Shown here piece after piece: positions 19,339 to 27,853 of a stretch of 64,000 nucleotides of DNA (within the stretch, counting starts at the first letter, position 1; each line of letters begins with the position of its first letter). The DNA comes from BJGV01 sp964013575 (GTDB taxonomy: Bacteria > Pseudomonadota > Gammaproteobacteria > Burkholderiales > Nitrosomonadaceae): contig CAXGWP010000001.1 of NCBI GenBank assembly GCA_964013575.1, positions 54,896-118,895 on the forward strand, written 5' to 3'. Position numbers and translations under genes: made by a program. Below the pieces are notes generated by a model, which did not search any database, was not told where the DNA came from, and saw only the letters and a program-made list of their open reading frames with translations.

Positions 19339-20286
19339 TCAATTCCCAGCAAGAATTGTCATTGCTGCCATCCGCACTGCAATACCAAAAGTTACTTGTG
19401 GAAGAATTACTGACTGCATCCCATCTGCTACAACTGACTCAATCTCAATACCACGGTTCATTGGCCCAGGGTGCATAACAATAGCGTCATGTTTAGCTAA
19501 AGCTAATTTATCCTGTGTAAGACCATAATACTTAAAATATTCTTCAGCACTAGGAAGACGAGCACTCAACATACGCTCATTCTGCAAACGCAGCATTAAT
19601 ACAACATCGACGTTTTTAAGACCCTGTTCCATATTGTGATATACGTGCACACCAAGACGTGTAACTTTACTTGGTAACAATGTTTTAGGTGATATTACCC
19701 GTACCTCAGGCACGCCTAAAGTAGTTAATGCATGAATTTGTGAGCGAGCAACCCTTGAATGTAAAATATCGCCTACAATCGCCACACGTAAATTATGAAA
19801 GTCGCACTTATAACGACGTATAGTAAACATATCTAACAGCGCCTGCGTCGGATGTGCATGGCGCCCATCACCGGCATTAATGACGTGTATTTCAGGGCGA
19901 ACATGTCGCGCAATCAAATGAGCTGCTCCACTTTGTGAATGCCGCACAATAAACATATCAGCATTCATTGCAGAAAGATTATTCACAGTATCTAACATTG
20001 TTTCGCCTTTAGACTGAGAAGAAGAAGCAATATTTAGATTAACAATATCTGCTGACAATCGCTTAGCAGCTATCTCAAATGTAGTACGAGTACGAGTACT
20101 AGGTTCAAAAAAAAGATTAAATATAGACTTGCCTCTTAACAATGGTACTTTTTTAATATCACGTTCAGTAACGCCAACAAAGGATTCAGCTGTATCAAGT
20201 ATTTTTAATAAAATAGGAGCAGGAAGCCCCTCAGTAGTTAAAAGGTGTTGTAATTCTCCATTCTTATTTAACTGAGGATTATTCAT
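19339..20286 (-). CDS. pyrB: Aspartate carbamoyltransferase catalytic subunit
   Basis: 315 aa. PyrB condenses carbamoyl phosphate with aspartate in the committed step of pyrimidine synthesis. The carbamoyl-phosphate motif FEPSTRTRTTFE sits at about 60-71; HPTQALLDMFTI and the closing MHPGPMNRGIEI are also present. No regulatory chain (pyrI) is nearby; together with the neighbouring inactive PyrC' this fits a class A dodecameric enzyme. It shares one base with the pyrR stop region, indicating translational coupling. Confidence 0.98.
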   Translation of the reverse strand: MNNPQLNKNGELQHLLTTEGLPAPILLKILDTAESFVGVTERDIKKVPLLRGKSIFNLFFEPSTRTRTTFEIAAKRLSADIVNLNIASSSQSKGETMLDTVNNLSAMNADMFIVRHSQSGAAHLIARHVRPEIHVINAGDGRHAHPTQALLDMFTIRRYKCDFHNLRVAIVGDILHSRVARSQIHALTTLGVPEVRVISPKTLLPSKVTRLGVHVYHNMEQGLKNVDVVLMLRLQNERMLSARLPSAEEYFKYYGLTQDKLALAKHDAIVMHPGPMNRGIEIESVVADGMQSVILPQVTFGIAVRMAAMTILAGN

Positions 20287-20792
20287 TATTCTGGAAATTC
20301 TTTATCATACAAACTTAGACTAAGGTTCCCATTATCTTCCTGTTCTAAGGCCAGCATTTTATGCTCTGGTAAAACAATATCTGTACCAACATAATTAGCT
20401 GCAATTGGCATCTCTCTCTTCCCACGATCTACTAAAGCAGCAAGACGGATACTAGCTGGTCTCCCATAGTCGAATAATTCATTAATTGCAGCACGAATGG
20501 TTCTCCCAGTGTAGAGAACATCATCTATTAATATAATATGGCGCCCCTCTACTTCAAATGGAATGTTTGAAGGCTTGACCTGCGGATGCAGTCCAATTTC
20601 ATGAAAATCATCTCTATAAAATGATACATCTAACGTTCCAAAAGGAAGTGTACATGATAAATCTTTATGTAGACGTTCTGCCAACCAAACCCCGCCTGTA
20701 TAAACACCAACTAGCACAGTATTCTTAGTTACGTCTGGACGCATCTTTTCTGACAATTTATCTAATAAGTGCTCTGCATTAGGTAAATTCAT
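20286..20792 (-). CDS. pyrR: PyrR bifunctional regulator / uracil phosphoribosyltransferase
   Basis: 168 aa from the ATG at 20792; a TTG four codons further upstream would overlap ruvX. The PRPP-binding loop is IILIDDVLYTGRTIRAA (about 98-114), with GVYTGGVWLAERL and LVDRGKREMPI also typical. In Gram-positives PyrR binds pyr mRNA; in proteobacteria it is mainly taken as a uracil phosphoribosyltransferase-like protein, and no attenuator is visible here. The ATG begins one base after the ruvX stop, and the end abuts pyrB. Confidence 0.95.
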   Translation of the reverse strand: MNLPNAEHLLDKLSEKMRPDVTKNTVLVGVYTGGVWLAERLHKDLSCTLPFGTLDVSFYRDDFHEIGLHPQVKPSNIPFEVEGRHIILIDDVLYTGRTIRAAINELFDYGRPASIRLAALVDRGKREMPIAANYVGTDIVLPEHKMLALEQEDNGNLSLSLYDKEFPE

Positions 20793-20793
20793 T

Positions 20794-21258
20794 TTATCTA
20801 TCAAAATATGATTGCAATATTTGTTGGGCTGCTACCTGATCAATAATAAATTTCTGTTTCTTATAATTAATTCCTGTCTCACTCAACCCCATGCTTGCGG
20901 TAATTGAAGTATAGCGCTCATCAACAAACTTGACATTAATCCTAAAGCGGCCCTCTAAACGACGCGCAAAACGTTTGCTCAATCGCGTTAATCTATGGCC
21001 ACTACCATCGACATTAATAGGTAGCCCCACTATTAATTGTACTGGCCCCCACTCTTTTATTAATTTACCAATTACATCAAATCTATTTTTTGTGCTCTCT
21101 TCTCTTATTGTAACAAGCGGATGGGCCAAACCCAGCTCTAAATTACCAACTGCCACACCAATACGTTTCTCACCAAAATCAAAAGCCAATACAACTCCAA
21201 CAGATGGCTCTATAAAGACTGGACTCTCTGATTTTATTTGAGTAATATCGCTAATCAC
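20794..21258 (-). CDS. ruvX: Putative pre-16S rRNA nuclease RuvX (YqgF)
   Basis: About 155 aa YqgF/RuvX family RNase H-fold nuclease, implicated in trimming the 5' end of pre-16S rRNA. Motifs are LAFDFGEKRIGVAVG, IVGLPINVDG, FVDERYTS and the DQVAAQQILQSYF ending. I place the start at GTG 21258, 9 bp after AGGGG; TTG codons at 21261 and 21267 are alternatives. It stands directly after the remnant of yqgE, which normally precedes it as an intact gene. Confidence 0.94.
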   Translation of the reverse strand: MISDITQIKSESPVFIEPSVGVVLAFDFGEKRIGVAVGNLELGLAHPLVTIREESTKNRFDVIGKLIKEWGPVQLIVGLPINVDGSGHRLTRLSKRFARRLEGRFRINVKFVDERYTSITASMGLSETGINYKKQKFIIDQVAAQQILQSYFDR

Positions 21259-21272
21259 CAAATACAACCCCT

Positions 21273-21661
21273 TTAATCGTACCCCACATATACTAGAGTA
21301 ACCAATAATTTCTCCAGAATTTCTCTGTTAATAATTGCTTGTAAAATATTAAGAAAGGCCATAACCCTAATTTATTTTTTCCTGTTAACATAACATCCCA
21401 GTCAGGTACTGAAAGGTATACGACCTTTCTTAACTGAGCATCTATACATATAGAAAAATTCTTTAAGCCTAAATTCTTATAAAGAATATCAGACTTATTA
21501 AATAAACCTTCTAAAGTTTTTCCTATAGCGCAATTCACAGCAAGCTCTCTTGCACATTTCTCATTATGTCCACAAGTATAAATAAATATTTTGAAAAAAG
21601 AGGTATCTGCCATGACTAGCATGGAGATCAAAAAATGATGGGCTAGACTAATACTTTGCAT
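21273..21661 (-). pseudogene. Decayed yqgE/algH gene
   Basis: The frame opening at ATG 21661 reads LAHHFLISM, VMADTSFF, YTCGHNEKCA and TLEGLFNKSDI, closely following the N-terminus of YqgE/AlgH (LxHHFLIAMP, MxDPxF, YICEHN). After about residue 60 the similarity breaks down and this frame closes at 21293. A different frame downstream reads NILQAIINREILEKLLVTL then VYVGY before stopping at 21273, matching the later YqgE segment DILxAIxxGxxPxxLLVTLGYAGW in pattern. At least one frameshift, a loss of the middle GGPV region and a missing C-terminal third are implied (the family is about 185-190 aa). Its position directly before ruvX is the ancestral yqgE place. Confidence 0.75.
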
Positions 21662-22030
21662 GAATAAACTATTACCATACCCTCTATTGTAAACTTGTTC
21701 CTACTTCTCTACAATTCTTCTAGTAAAAAAATTAACAGATTTTATATTCTTATAAATATAAATAACATAAAATATTTTAAAAACAAGGTAAAAGAATACT
21801 TTTCTTACCTTCTTACCATATAGACTAATCCACTATCATTCTATTCTTACATAAACAGCAAGTATTTTTTCAATCCACCTAAAATCTATAAACCCGAAGA
21901 TATCATCAGACTCATATAGCCAATTAATATTAGTCCCAATACATAAATTAATAAAAATACGTTTCTATATATTAACTAGCGATTGACCAAATAAAATAAA
22001 AAGCATAAAAAGCAACCCTTACCAAACTAG
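21662..22030. other. AT-rich intergenic region with a small palindrome
   Basis: 369 bp without a supportable gene. The only structure I see is an imperfect inverted repeat at 21785-21811 (12-bp arms, 10 of 12 paired, 3-nt loop) centred on aaggtaa/ttacctt. Confidence 0.5.
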
Positions 22031-22375
22031 TCAATCATCCCACTCACCTTGCATCTCCCCATTCTTATAACGCCCTTTTTCTCTTAGCCGCCCATCAGAG
22101 TAATAAATTGCCCACTCCCCTTCTTTCTTCCCATTCTTAAAATCTATTTTACTCATTGGGCGCCCATTTCTCCAATACCTAACCCACTCCCCTTCTTTCT
22201 TCCCGTTCTTTATCTCACCTTGTTCTTTCCCAATTACTCTCCCTGTAAAAAGAGTGTCATTATGTTTCTTATAATAAAGCCCATTCCGTTTCACCAATTC
22301 ATCCATAGTTTCACCTAAACAATGGGTAGAGATAAGAGATAGAAAAAATATTGGAATTAAGAATATAATTTTCAT
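22031..22375 (-). CDS. Small secreted MORN-type repeat protein
   Basis: 114 aa with a signal peptide (about 1-21, MKIIFLIPIFFLSLISTHC, possibly a lipobox at THC). At least three MORN_2-type units of the pattern NGKKEGEWVRYWRNG follow: GEIKNGKKEGEWVRYW, DFKNGKKEGEWAIYYSDG and RYKNGEMQGEW. Such proteins are found as toxin-antitoxin antitoxins (YwqK-like) and as surface repeat proteins; nothing here decides between them. The gene stands alone in the accessory block between ruvX and glmS. Confidence 0.7.
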   Translation of the reverse strand: MKIIFLIPIFFLSLISTHCLGETMDELVKRNGLYYKKHNDTLFTGRVIGKEQGEIKNGKKEGEWVRYWRNGRPMSKIDFKNGKKEGEWAIYYSDGRLREKGRYKNGEMQGEWDD

Positions 22376-22553
22376 TTAATAAGCATAGCAGAGAATAGCG
22401 ACCCCACCTTTCATACGCAAATGATCCTACAATCATGGGAATCAGGAAATAACTATAGAAATATCCATGTTCACTCTATTGTAAAGAAAGGAGATTAAAG
22501 ATAACTCGTACTGAAACAATAATGGCCGTTTTAAGCATTAAAATTAATTATTC

Positions 22554-22904
22554 TTATAAGCTAAACTTTTTTACTTTAACCATGACCCCCCTAAGGAGAT
22601 ATTTAAAATTAATTTTAATCAAGACCAAATAAATTCTATTATCTAAACTAATAGGATCTTGGCAAAACATTGAGCTTGTATTTGCATTATCACTTTTAAG
22701 CATAACACTAGATTCTTTTCTATATGCAACTCTTTTAATTATATATGAGTGATAATTATCATAGAATACAATTAAACTATTCTTTCTCACGAACCCCTTA
22801 AGAAAATGAGTTGCTAATATAAGATCCCCTGATACAAGTGTTGGTTGCATACTTGTCCCAGAGACTTTGAATATTTTAAACACTTCTAAGAACTGGGCAG
22901 ACAA
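22554..22904 (-). CDS. sodX: Nickel superoxide dismutase maturation protease SodX (S26 family)
   Basis: 116 aa signal-peptidase-like protein. The S26 box SGTSMQPTLVSGDLILA places the nucleophile at S18 (numbered from the TTG at 22904), with the Lys partner at K57 in YIIKRVAYRKES. It lacks the N-terminal membrane anchor of LepB, as in SodX, and lies directly after sodN, whose propeptide must be cut to expose the metal-binding His. The start is uncertain: TTG 22904 (29-bp overlap with sodN) or GTG 22883. A terminal TM helix is not evident. Confidence 0.85.
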   Translation of the reverse strand: MSAQFLEVFKIFKVSGTSMQPTLVSGDLILATHFLKGFVRKNSLIVFYDNYHSYIIKRVAYRKESSVMLKSDNANTSSMFCQDPISLDNRIYLVLIKINFKYLLRGVMVKVKKFSL

Positions 22905-23349
22905 TTACCAATTCTGGGGGATAAGGCGCATAATATTTTTTAGTTTCTATATTTTTAGTTTCCCAGAATATTTCTGTGAATTTATTTATTTTCTCTAAAA
23001 GCTCAATTCCATTATCTCTATTTATATCCTGCTTACACTTTGAAGCAAGTTGCATTATAGAATGGATTAATTCATGTATCTCAGGATATTTAGATATTTG
23101 TGGCTCCTTAAAATAATCTCCCCAAATAGTTGCCACTTCACTTTTAACTTCTTTTGCATGCTGCTCTTTCACAGCTGTCAATCTGGCTAACTGAGAGATT
23201 TTTGATGCATTCATATCTGAGCTTTCTATTTCTTCTGTTATTAGATCCATAAATCTGACAATACTTAGAGCAGAATATTGAATAACCGCAGGATCGTAGA
23301 TTTTACAAGGAATATCACAGTGTGCGTGTGCTGTTTTAATAGTTATCAT
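22876..23349 (-). CDS. sodN: Nickel-containing superoxide dismutase SodN
   Basis: 157 aa. The nickel hook HCDIPCKIYDP begins at residue 10 after a short propeptide MITIKTAHA, so cleavage after A9 would expose His1-Cys2...Cys6 as Ni ligands; Cys11 and Cys15 (precursor numbering) are the expected thiolates. The four-helix region follows with WGDYFKEPQISKYPEIHELI and KFTEIFWETKNIE, both strongly SodN-like, and a PYPPELVIV tail. The enzyme dismutes superoxide, in the cytoplasm in most bacteria studied. The ribosome site GAAGGAA precedes the ATG. It is translationally coupled to sodX by overlap. Confidence 0.95.
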   Translation of the reverse strand: MITIKTAHAHCDIPCKIYDPAVIQYSALSIVRFMDLITEEIESSDMNASKISQLARLTAVKEQHAKEVKSEVATIWGDYFKEPQISKYPEIHELIHSIMQLASKCKQDINRDNGIELLEKINKFTEIFWETKNIETKKYYAPYPPELVIVCPVLRSV

Positions 23350-23709
23350 ATTTTTTCCTTCACTTCATTAAATAATAAATATAAGAATAAATTAATTTTA
23401 AGAATAATTCTATATTAGATTCAAAAGTAACCCACATAACCTAATAATTCAATTGTCACTAGATGTATCTAATTAACAAAGCCGCTATTCCATTATCACC
23501 ATTTGTTTTATTATTTCTTTAAGATACACATCTCTCTAAAACCTTATGCCATTACAAACAAAAAACCAATTCTAAATTTCTTTTTATTTACGCCCCACCT
23601 ATTTTCTTTACTAGCAAACATATCTTTATCTGCTGCTTTGTAATAAAAACCCTCCTATACTTAATACAATATTCTTTGAGGAACCCCATGAGATTAGACC
23701 TCTTTATTG
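23350..23709. other. Intergenic region with a possible frameshifted gene relic
   Basis: 360 bp between sodN and the NTF2-like gene. A minus-strand ATG at 23689 opens MGFLKEYCIKYR; a one-base shift at a GGAGGG run then gives GFYYKAADKDMFASKENRWG and a further short stretch to a stop at 23544-23546. The second part reads like coding sequence, but I do not recognise a family, so I do not call a gene. Confidence 0.3.
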
Positions 23710-24057
23710 CTAACATTTGAAGGCTTTTATACTTTTTATTAGTTCATTCTTAACTTCTAAAACATCTATAACGTCAATACTTTTCCCTTCATTAAGCAAT
23801 ACCTTTATTTCTGCCATTATCTTTGTCGGAGCAGTCGCCACATCTATAACATGAATTTTAATAGAAGGAACAGCTTCAAATATATTTGAATTTGCCTTTA
23901 AAACTCTTTCAATCCCAGTTTCGTAAATATCCCAATCTTTTAATGTTATTTTCTCGTCAAACAACTCTCTCAACCTAACCAAATTATGTTCATTCCAAGC
24001 AGCAAAATAGTTATCTGCAATTTTTTTCATTCTTTCTTCATTTGAATATTGAGACAT
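23710..24057 (-). CDS. NTF2-like / SnoaL-type small protein
   Basis: 115 aa, the size of a single NTF2-like cone. The opening helix IADNYFAAWNEHNLVRLRELFDEKITLKDWD has the A-W-N-x-x-N/H-D-x-x-x-L-x-x-x-F pattern of SnoaL-like proteins (shown here as AAWNEHNLVRLRELFDEKI). No catalytic residues can be assigned and the substrate is unknown. ATG start. It lies in the accessory block between sodN and the broken MazG-like gene. Confidence 0.65.
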   Translation of the reverse strand: MSQYSNEERMKKIADNYFAAWNEHNLVRLRELFDEKITLKDWDIYETGIERVLKANSNIFEAVPSIKIHVIDVATAPTKIMAEIKVLLNEGKSIDVIDVLEVKNELIKSIKAFKC

Positions 24058-24097
24058 TTTTAAAGATACCCTTTCTAAGTTTAAATTTTAGTTCATA

Positions 24098-24406
24098 TTA
24101 CCAGTTTTTATATTTTTTTCCACGCCCTTTTATTTTCTTTAATGTTTCTTCTATATCCACATATTAAACATCTATTAACTTAACCAAATAATTAAAAATA
24201 TCTGCTATTTCTTTTTCAATCTCTTCTCTTTTTTTGGGATCATTTATCTCATTCAGACCACCATCATTAGACCACTGAAAAATCTCTAATAGTTCTGATG
24301 CTTCAACTGAAAGTGCTGTTGCTAGATTTTTTGGATTGTGAAACTGTTCCCAGTCTCTTTCTTCTGTGAATTTGCGGAGAGTTTTTTTTATCTTTTCGAG
24401 GTCCAA
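24098..24406 (-). pseudogene. MazG-like nucleotide pyrophosphohydrolase interrupted by a stop codon
   Basis: The frame starts at TTG 24406 (GGGAG ribosome site upstream) and encodes 80 residues of a MazG-like/dCTPase-type domain: FTEERDWEQFHNPKNLATAL, SVEASELLEIFQW and the metal-binding EIEKEIADIFNYLVKL. It then meets TAA at 24164-24166. Reading through in the same frame gives YVDIEETLKKIKGRGKKYKNW to a second stop at 24098-24100, which is the expected family C-terminus (usual length about 100-110 aa). A single TTA-to-TAA change would explain this. The metal site is kept, so a truncated product could still fold; readthrough or a sequencing error are alternatives. Confidence 0.75.
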
Positions 24407-24434
24407 AATACTCCCAATTATTCTCTGTTCAAAC

Positions 24435-26282
24435 TCATTCTACCGTAACGGACTTGGCTAAATTTCTTGGTTTATCAACATCATTCCCTTTTTGTAGCGC
24501 AACATGATAGGCAAGTAGCTGGAGTGGAATAGCATGAAGAATAGGACTAAGGAGTCCTGCATGTTCTGCCATACGAATAACATGAAGTCCTTCACTATTC
24601 TGAATTACAGATTCGGCATCTGTAAAAATATAGAGTTCCCCTCCTCGCGCACGTACTTCTTGCAGATTCGATTTTAATTTCTCTAATAATGTATCATTAG
24701 GAGCAATTGCAACTACAGGCATATCACTATCAACTAAAGCGAGGGGACCGTGTTTCAGTTCGCCTGCAGCATATGCTTCTGCATGAATATAAGAAATTTC
24801 TTTTAATTTAAGCGCTCCTTCCATAGCAATAGGATAATGCATCCCACGTCCAAGAAACAGGGTATGGCGTTTATGGAAAAACCTTTCGGACCATAATTTG
24901 ACAGGCTCCTCCACTTTAAGTGCATGCTGCAATGCAACAGGTAAATGCCTTAGCTCAGCAATCATCTCAAGTTCACGCTCACCTGACAACTTTCCATTTA
25001 ACTTTGCTAATGTCATAGTAAATAGCATTAGTGCTGCCAATTGCGTAGTAAATGCTTTAGTAGAAGCCACCCCAATTTCTGGTCCTGCTCGTGTAAGAAA
25101 ACATAATTCTGTTTGCCTCACAAGCGTACTTTCTGCAACATTACAAATTGCAAGACTATGGGTATTTCCTAATGACTTAGCATAATTAAGTGCAGCAATA
25201 GTATCTGCTGTCTCTCCAGACTGTGAGATCCCTATTACCAATGTATTAGGATGAGAAACTGGATCACGATAACGATATTCACTTGCAATCTCAACTTTGC
25301 AAGTGACCCCAGCTACAGACTCAAGCCAGTAACTAGCAACTAGCCCAGCATGATAACTAGTACCACAAGCAAGTATCAGAATTCCATTGGTTTTCTTAAA
25401 AATCATCTCTGCATAATTTCCAAATAATTTTGGAGAGATTGAATGAGCATTGAGCACCATTTCTAATGTATTAGCTACTGCACTCGGTTGCTCAAATATT
25501 TCTTTTTGCATGAAATGATTGTAAGGACCCATTTCTACTGCTGAATTTGTGAGTTTACTTTTATGTATTTCACGTATAACTTTTACATAAGGCTTAATGC
25601 CTAAGCAATTTACAATACGATAGCTATCTTTATATAGTTCTGCAACATCTCCTTCTTCAAGATAAACCATGCTCTTGGTCACTTGTAATAATGCCGAAGT
25701 ATCTGAAGCGGCATAGTTACCATTCTCTCCTAAACCAAGTATCAATGGGGCTCCATTACGAGAAACAATAATACGCTCTGGATGCGATTCTTCAATTACA
25801 GCAATTGCATAAGCGCCTTGTAATTCAGAAACAGAGAGACAAACCGCTTCAAATAAATCAGGTGTCTTCTTTAAATTAAAAGTAATAAGGTGAGCTATAA
25901 CTTCTGTATCTGTATCAGAATTAAAATCGAATCCTTCATTTTTTAGTCGTTGATATAACGCCTCATGATTCTCAATAATACCGTTATGTACTACTGCAAC
26001 TTTTGACGCATCACCAGAAAAATGTGGATGCGCATTACGCTCAGAAGGAACCCCATGAGTAGCCCATCGGGTATGAGCAATACCAATTTTACCTTTATAT
26101 TTTTGCTCACTGACAAGACTACTAAGTTCAGCTACTCGCCCAGTAGTACGTACCCGATTCAATTTACCATTTAGTAATGCTAATCCAGATGAATCGTAAC
26201 CGCGGTATTCAAGGCGATGTAACCCTTCTAGCAATACGGGAACAATATTATCCCAGGCCACTCCGCCGACTATTCCACACAT
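24435..26282 (-). CDS. glmS: Glutamine-fructose-6-phosphate aminotransferase GlmS
   Basis: 615 aa. GlmS makes glucosamine-6-phosphate from fructose-6-phosphate and glutamine, the first step to UDP-GlcNAc. The N-terminal glutaminase has catalytic Cys2 (MCGIVGGVAW) and HRLEYRGYDSSGLAL, plus HTRWATHG. Two SIS domains follow (GTSYHAGLVASYW, GISQSGETADT, TKAFTTQLAAL) and the end DKPRNLAKSVTVE is typical. It follows glmU by 67 bp, so the two probably share a transcript. No GlmS ribozyme is expected in this group and none is seen. Confidence 0.98.
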   Translation of the reverse strand: MCGIVGGVAWDNIVPVLLEGLHRLEYRGYDSSGLALLNGKLNRVRTTGRVAELSSLVSEQKYKGKIGIAHTRWATHGVPSERNAHPHFSGDASKVAVVHNGIIENHEALYQRLKNEGFDFNSDTDTEVIAHLITFNLKKTPDLFEAVCLSVSELQGAYAIAVIEESHPERIIVSRNGAPLILGLGENGNYAASDTSALLQVTKSMVYLEEGDVAELYKDSYRIVNCLGIKPYVKVIREIHKSKLTNSAVEMGPYNHFMQKEIFEQPSAVANTLEMVLNAHSISPKLFGNYAEMIFKKTNGILILACGTSYHAGLVASYWLESVAGVTCKVEIASEYRYRDPVSHPNTLVIGISQSGETADTIAALNYAKSLGNTHSLAICNVAESTLVRQTELCFLTRAGPEIGVASTKAFTTQLAALMLFTMTLAKLNGKLSGERELEMIAELRHLPVALQHALKVEEPVKLWSERFFHKRHTLFLGRGMHYPIAMEGALKLKEISYIHAEAYAAGELKHGPLALVDSDMPVVAIAPNDTLLEKLKSNLQEVRARGGELYIFTDAESVIQNSEGLHVIRMAEHAGLLSPILHAIPLQLLAYHVALQKGNDVDKPRNLAKSVTVE

Positions 26283-26349
26283 GGAAATTTTCCCTTATTA
26301 ATTTGATCTATGAATAGCTATAAGACATTTAAAGTTTATAATGCTAACC

Positions 26350-27717
26350 TCATTTTTTAATTGGGCGCTTCCAACCTGAAACACTTCTTTGCCTAGAGCG
26401 TGACAAGGTTAATTGTTCTGGAGGAGTATTAACCGTAATAGTTGACCCTGCTCCTATAGTGGAACCACTAGTTATTTTTACAGGGGCAATTAATTGTGTA
26501 TCTGAACCAATAAAAACATCGTCTTCAATAATCGTCTGAAGCTTGTTCACCCCATCGTAATTACAAGTTATTGTCCCTGCGCCCACATTAACCCTTTTCC
26601 CTATTTTTGCTTCCCCTATGTAACTTAAATGATTCACCTTACTACCAATATTGATATTACTATTCTTAACTTCAACAAAATTACCAATACGGACCTCATC
26701 AGCAAGGCTTGTTCCTGGGCGTATACGGGAAAATGGCCCAATTTGACAATTTTTCCCTATATCAGCACCCTCAATAAAGCTAAATGGAAGAATAATAGTA
26801 CCAGACTCTATTTTTACATTTTTTAATATGCTATTAGCACCAATTTTTACTCCATCACCTATCCTCACCACACCCTCAAAAACACAATTAATATCTATCT
26901 CTACATCTTTTCCAGAAGTCAATTGTCCACGTATATCAATGCGTGAAGGGTCACTAATTGTTACGCCTTCTTCTAATAATTTTCTTGCATAATTTTTTTG
27001 ATAAGTTCTTTCAAGCATGGCCAATTGTATTTTGCTATTTACTCCATAAATTTCCCAAGTATAAAATGGTTGTGCTGCCTCTATTCTTTTTCCAGATTTA
27101 ACTGCCATTGATACAATATCAGTCAGATAATATTCTTTTTGTGCATTATTATTTTCTAGTTTAGGTAACCATTCATGTAAATAAATATTAGAAACCGCCA
27201 TAATACCTGTATTAATTTCACATACTTCTAATTGATCTTTATTTGCATCTTTTTCTTCAACAATCTCAATAATTTTTTTAGTTGTAACATCTCTTATTAT
27301 TCTACCGTAACCTAATGGTTCATCCAGCTCCACTGTAAGTAAAGCCAAAGATTCTGATGATACATCTGATATTAAGTTTTTAAGTGTTTCAGCATTAATT
27401 AGAGGTACATCCCCATATAAAATTAGTGTCACACCTCTTTTATCTATATATGGCAGGGCCTGCAACAATGCATGACCAGTGCCTAGCTGTGGCTCTTGTT
27501 TTACCCAAATAACCTGTTCATCTCCTATCAAATTTGGAACAGCTTCATTTCCATGACCATATACCACACAAATTTTTTGTGGCGATAATGTGTGTGCCGT
27601 AATGAGTACATGCTCTAATAAAGGCATTCCTGCTAGTAAATGTAAGACCTTTGGTGTAGCTGAATACATGCGCTTACCAAGTCCAGCGGCTAAAATGATG
27701 ATATTAAGATTTTCCAC
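26350..27717 (-). CDS. glmU: Bifunctional GlmU (GlcN-1-P acetyltransferase / GlcNAc-1-P uridyltransferase)
   Basis: 455 aa. It acetylates glucosamine-1-phosphate and then forms UDP-GlcNAc, feeding peptidoglycan and LPS. The N-terminal uridyltransferase begins AAGLGKRMYSATPKVLH and has YGDVPLI and EINTGIMA. From about residue 250 a left-handed beta-helix of hexapeptide repeats follows, including IGPFSRIRPGTSL, VEVKNSNI, HLSYIGEA and ITCNYDGVNK. The start is GTG at 27717. It follows the atp operon terminator, so it likely has its own promoter in 27718-27805. Confidence 0.98.
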   Translation of the reverse strand: MENLNIIILAAGLGKRMYSATPKVLHLLAGMPLLEHVLITAHTLSPQKICVVYGHGNEAVPNLIGDEQVIWVKQEPQLGTGHALLQALPYIDKRGVTLILYGDVPLINAETLKNLISDVSSESLALLTVELDEPLGYGRIIRDVTTKKIIEIVEEKDANKDQLEVCEINTGIMAVSNIYLHEWLPKLENNNAQKEYYLTDIVSMAVKSGKRIEAAQPFYTWEIYGVNSKIQLAMLERTYQKNYARKLLEEGVTISDPSRIDIRGQLTSGKDVEIDINCVFEGVVRIGDGVKIGANSILKNVKIESGTIILPFSFIEGADIGKNCQIGPFSRIRPGTSLADEVRIGNFVEVKNSNINIGSKVNHLSYIGEAKIGKRVNVGAGTITCNYDGVNKLQTIIEDDVFIGSDTQLIAPVKITSGSTIGAGSTITVNTPPEQLTLSRSRQRSVSGWKRPIKK

Positions 27718-27805
27718 TTATTAATTTATATTTAATTTATCTAGATAGAATCTAAGAGAAAGTTTAACTTTTATTTCTAATTTATGCATGTTTATATTCA
27801 GAAAA

Positions 27806-27837
27806 TAAAAAAAGGCGACCTAAGTCGCCTTTTTTTT
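27806..27837. terminator. Intrinsic terminator after atpC, bidirectional form
   Basis: Stem aggcgac/gtcgcct around a ctaa loop (27813-27830) is flanked by an A-run on the left and eight Ts on the right. On the minus strand this gives a GC-rich hairpin followed by a T-run, ending the ATP synthase transcript between atpC and glmU. The flanks would let it act in both directions. Confidence 0.9.
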
Positions 27838-27853
27838 CAATTTACTAAATTTA

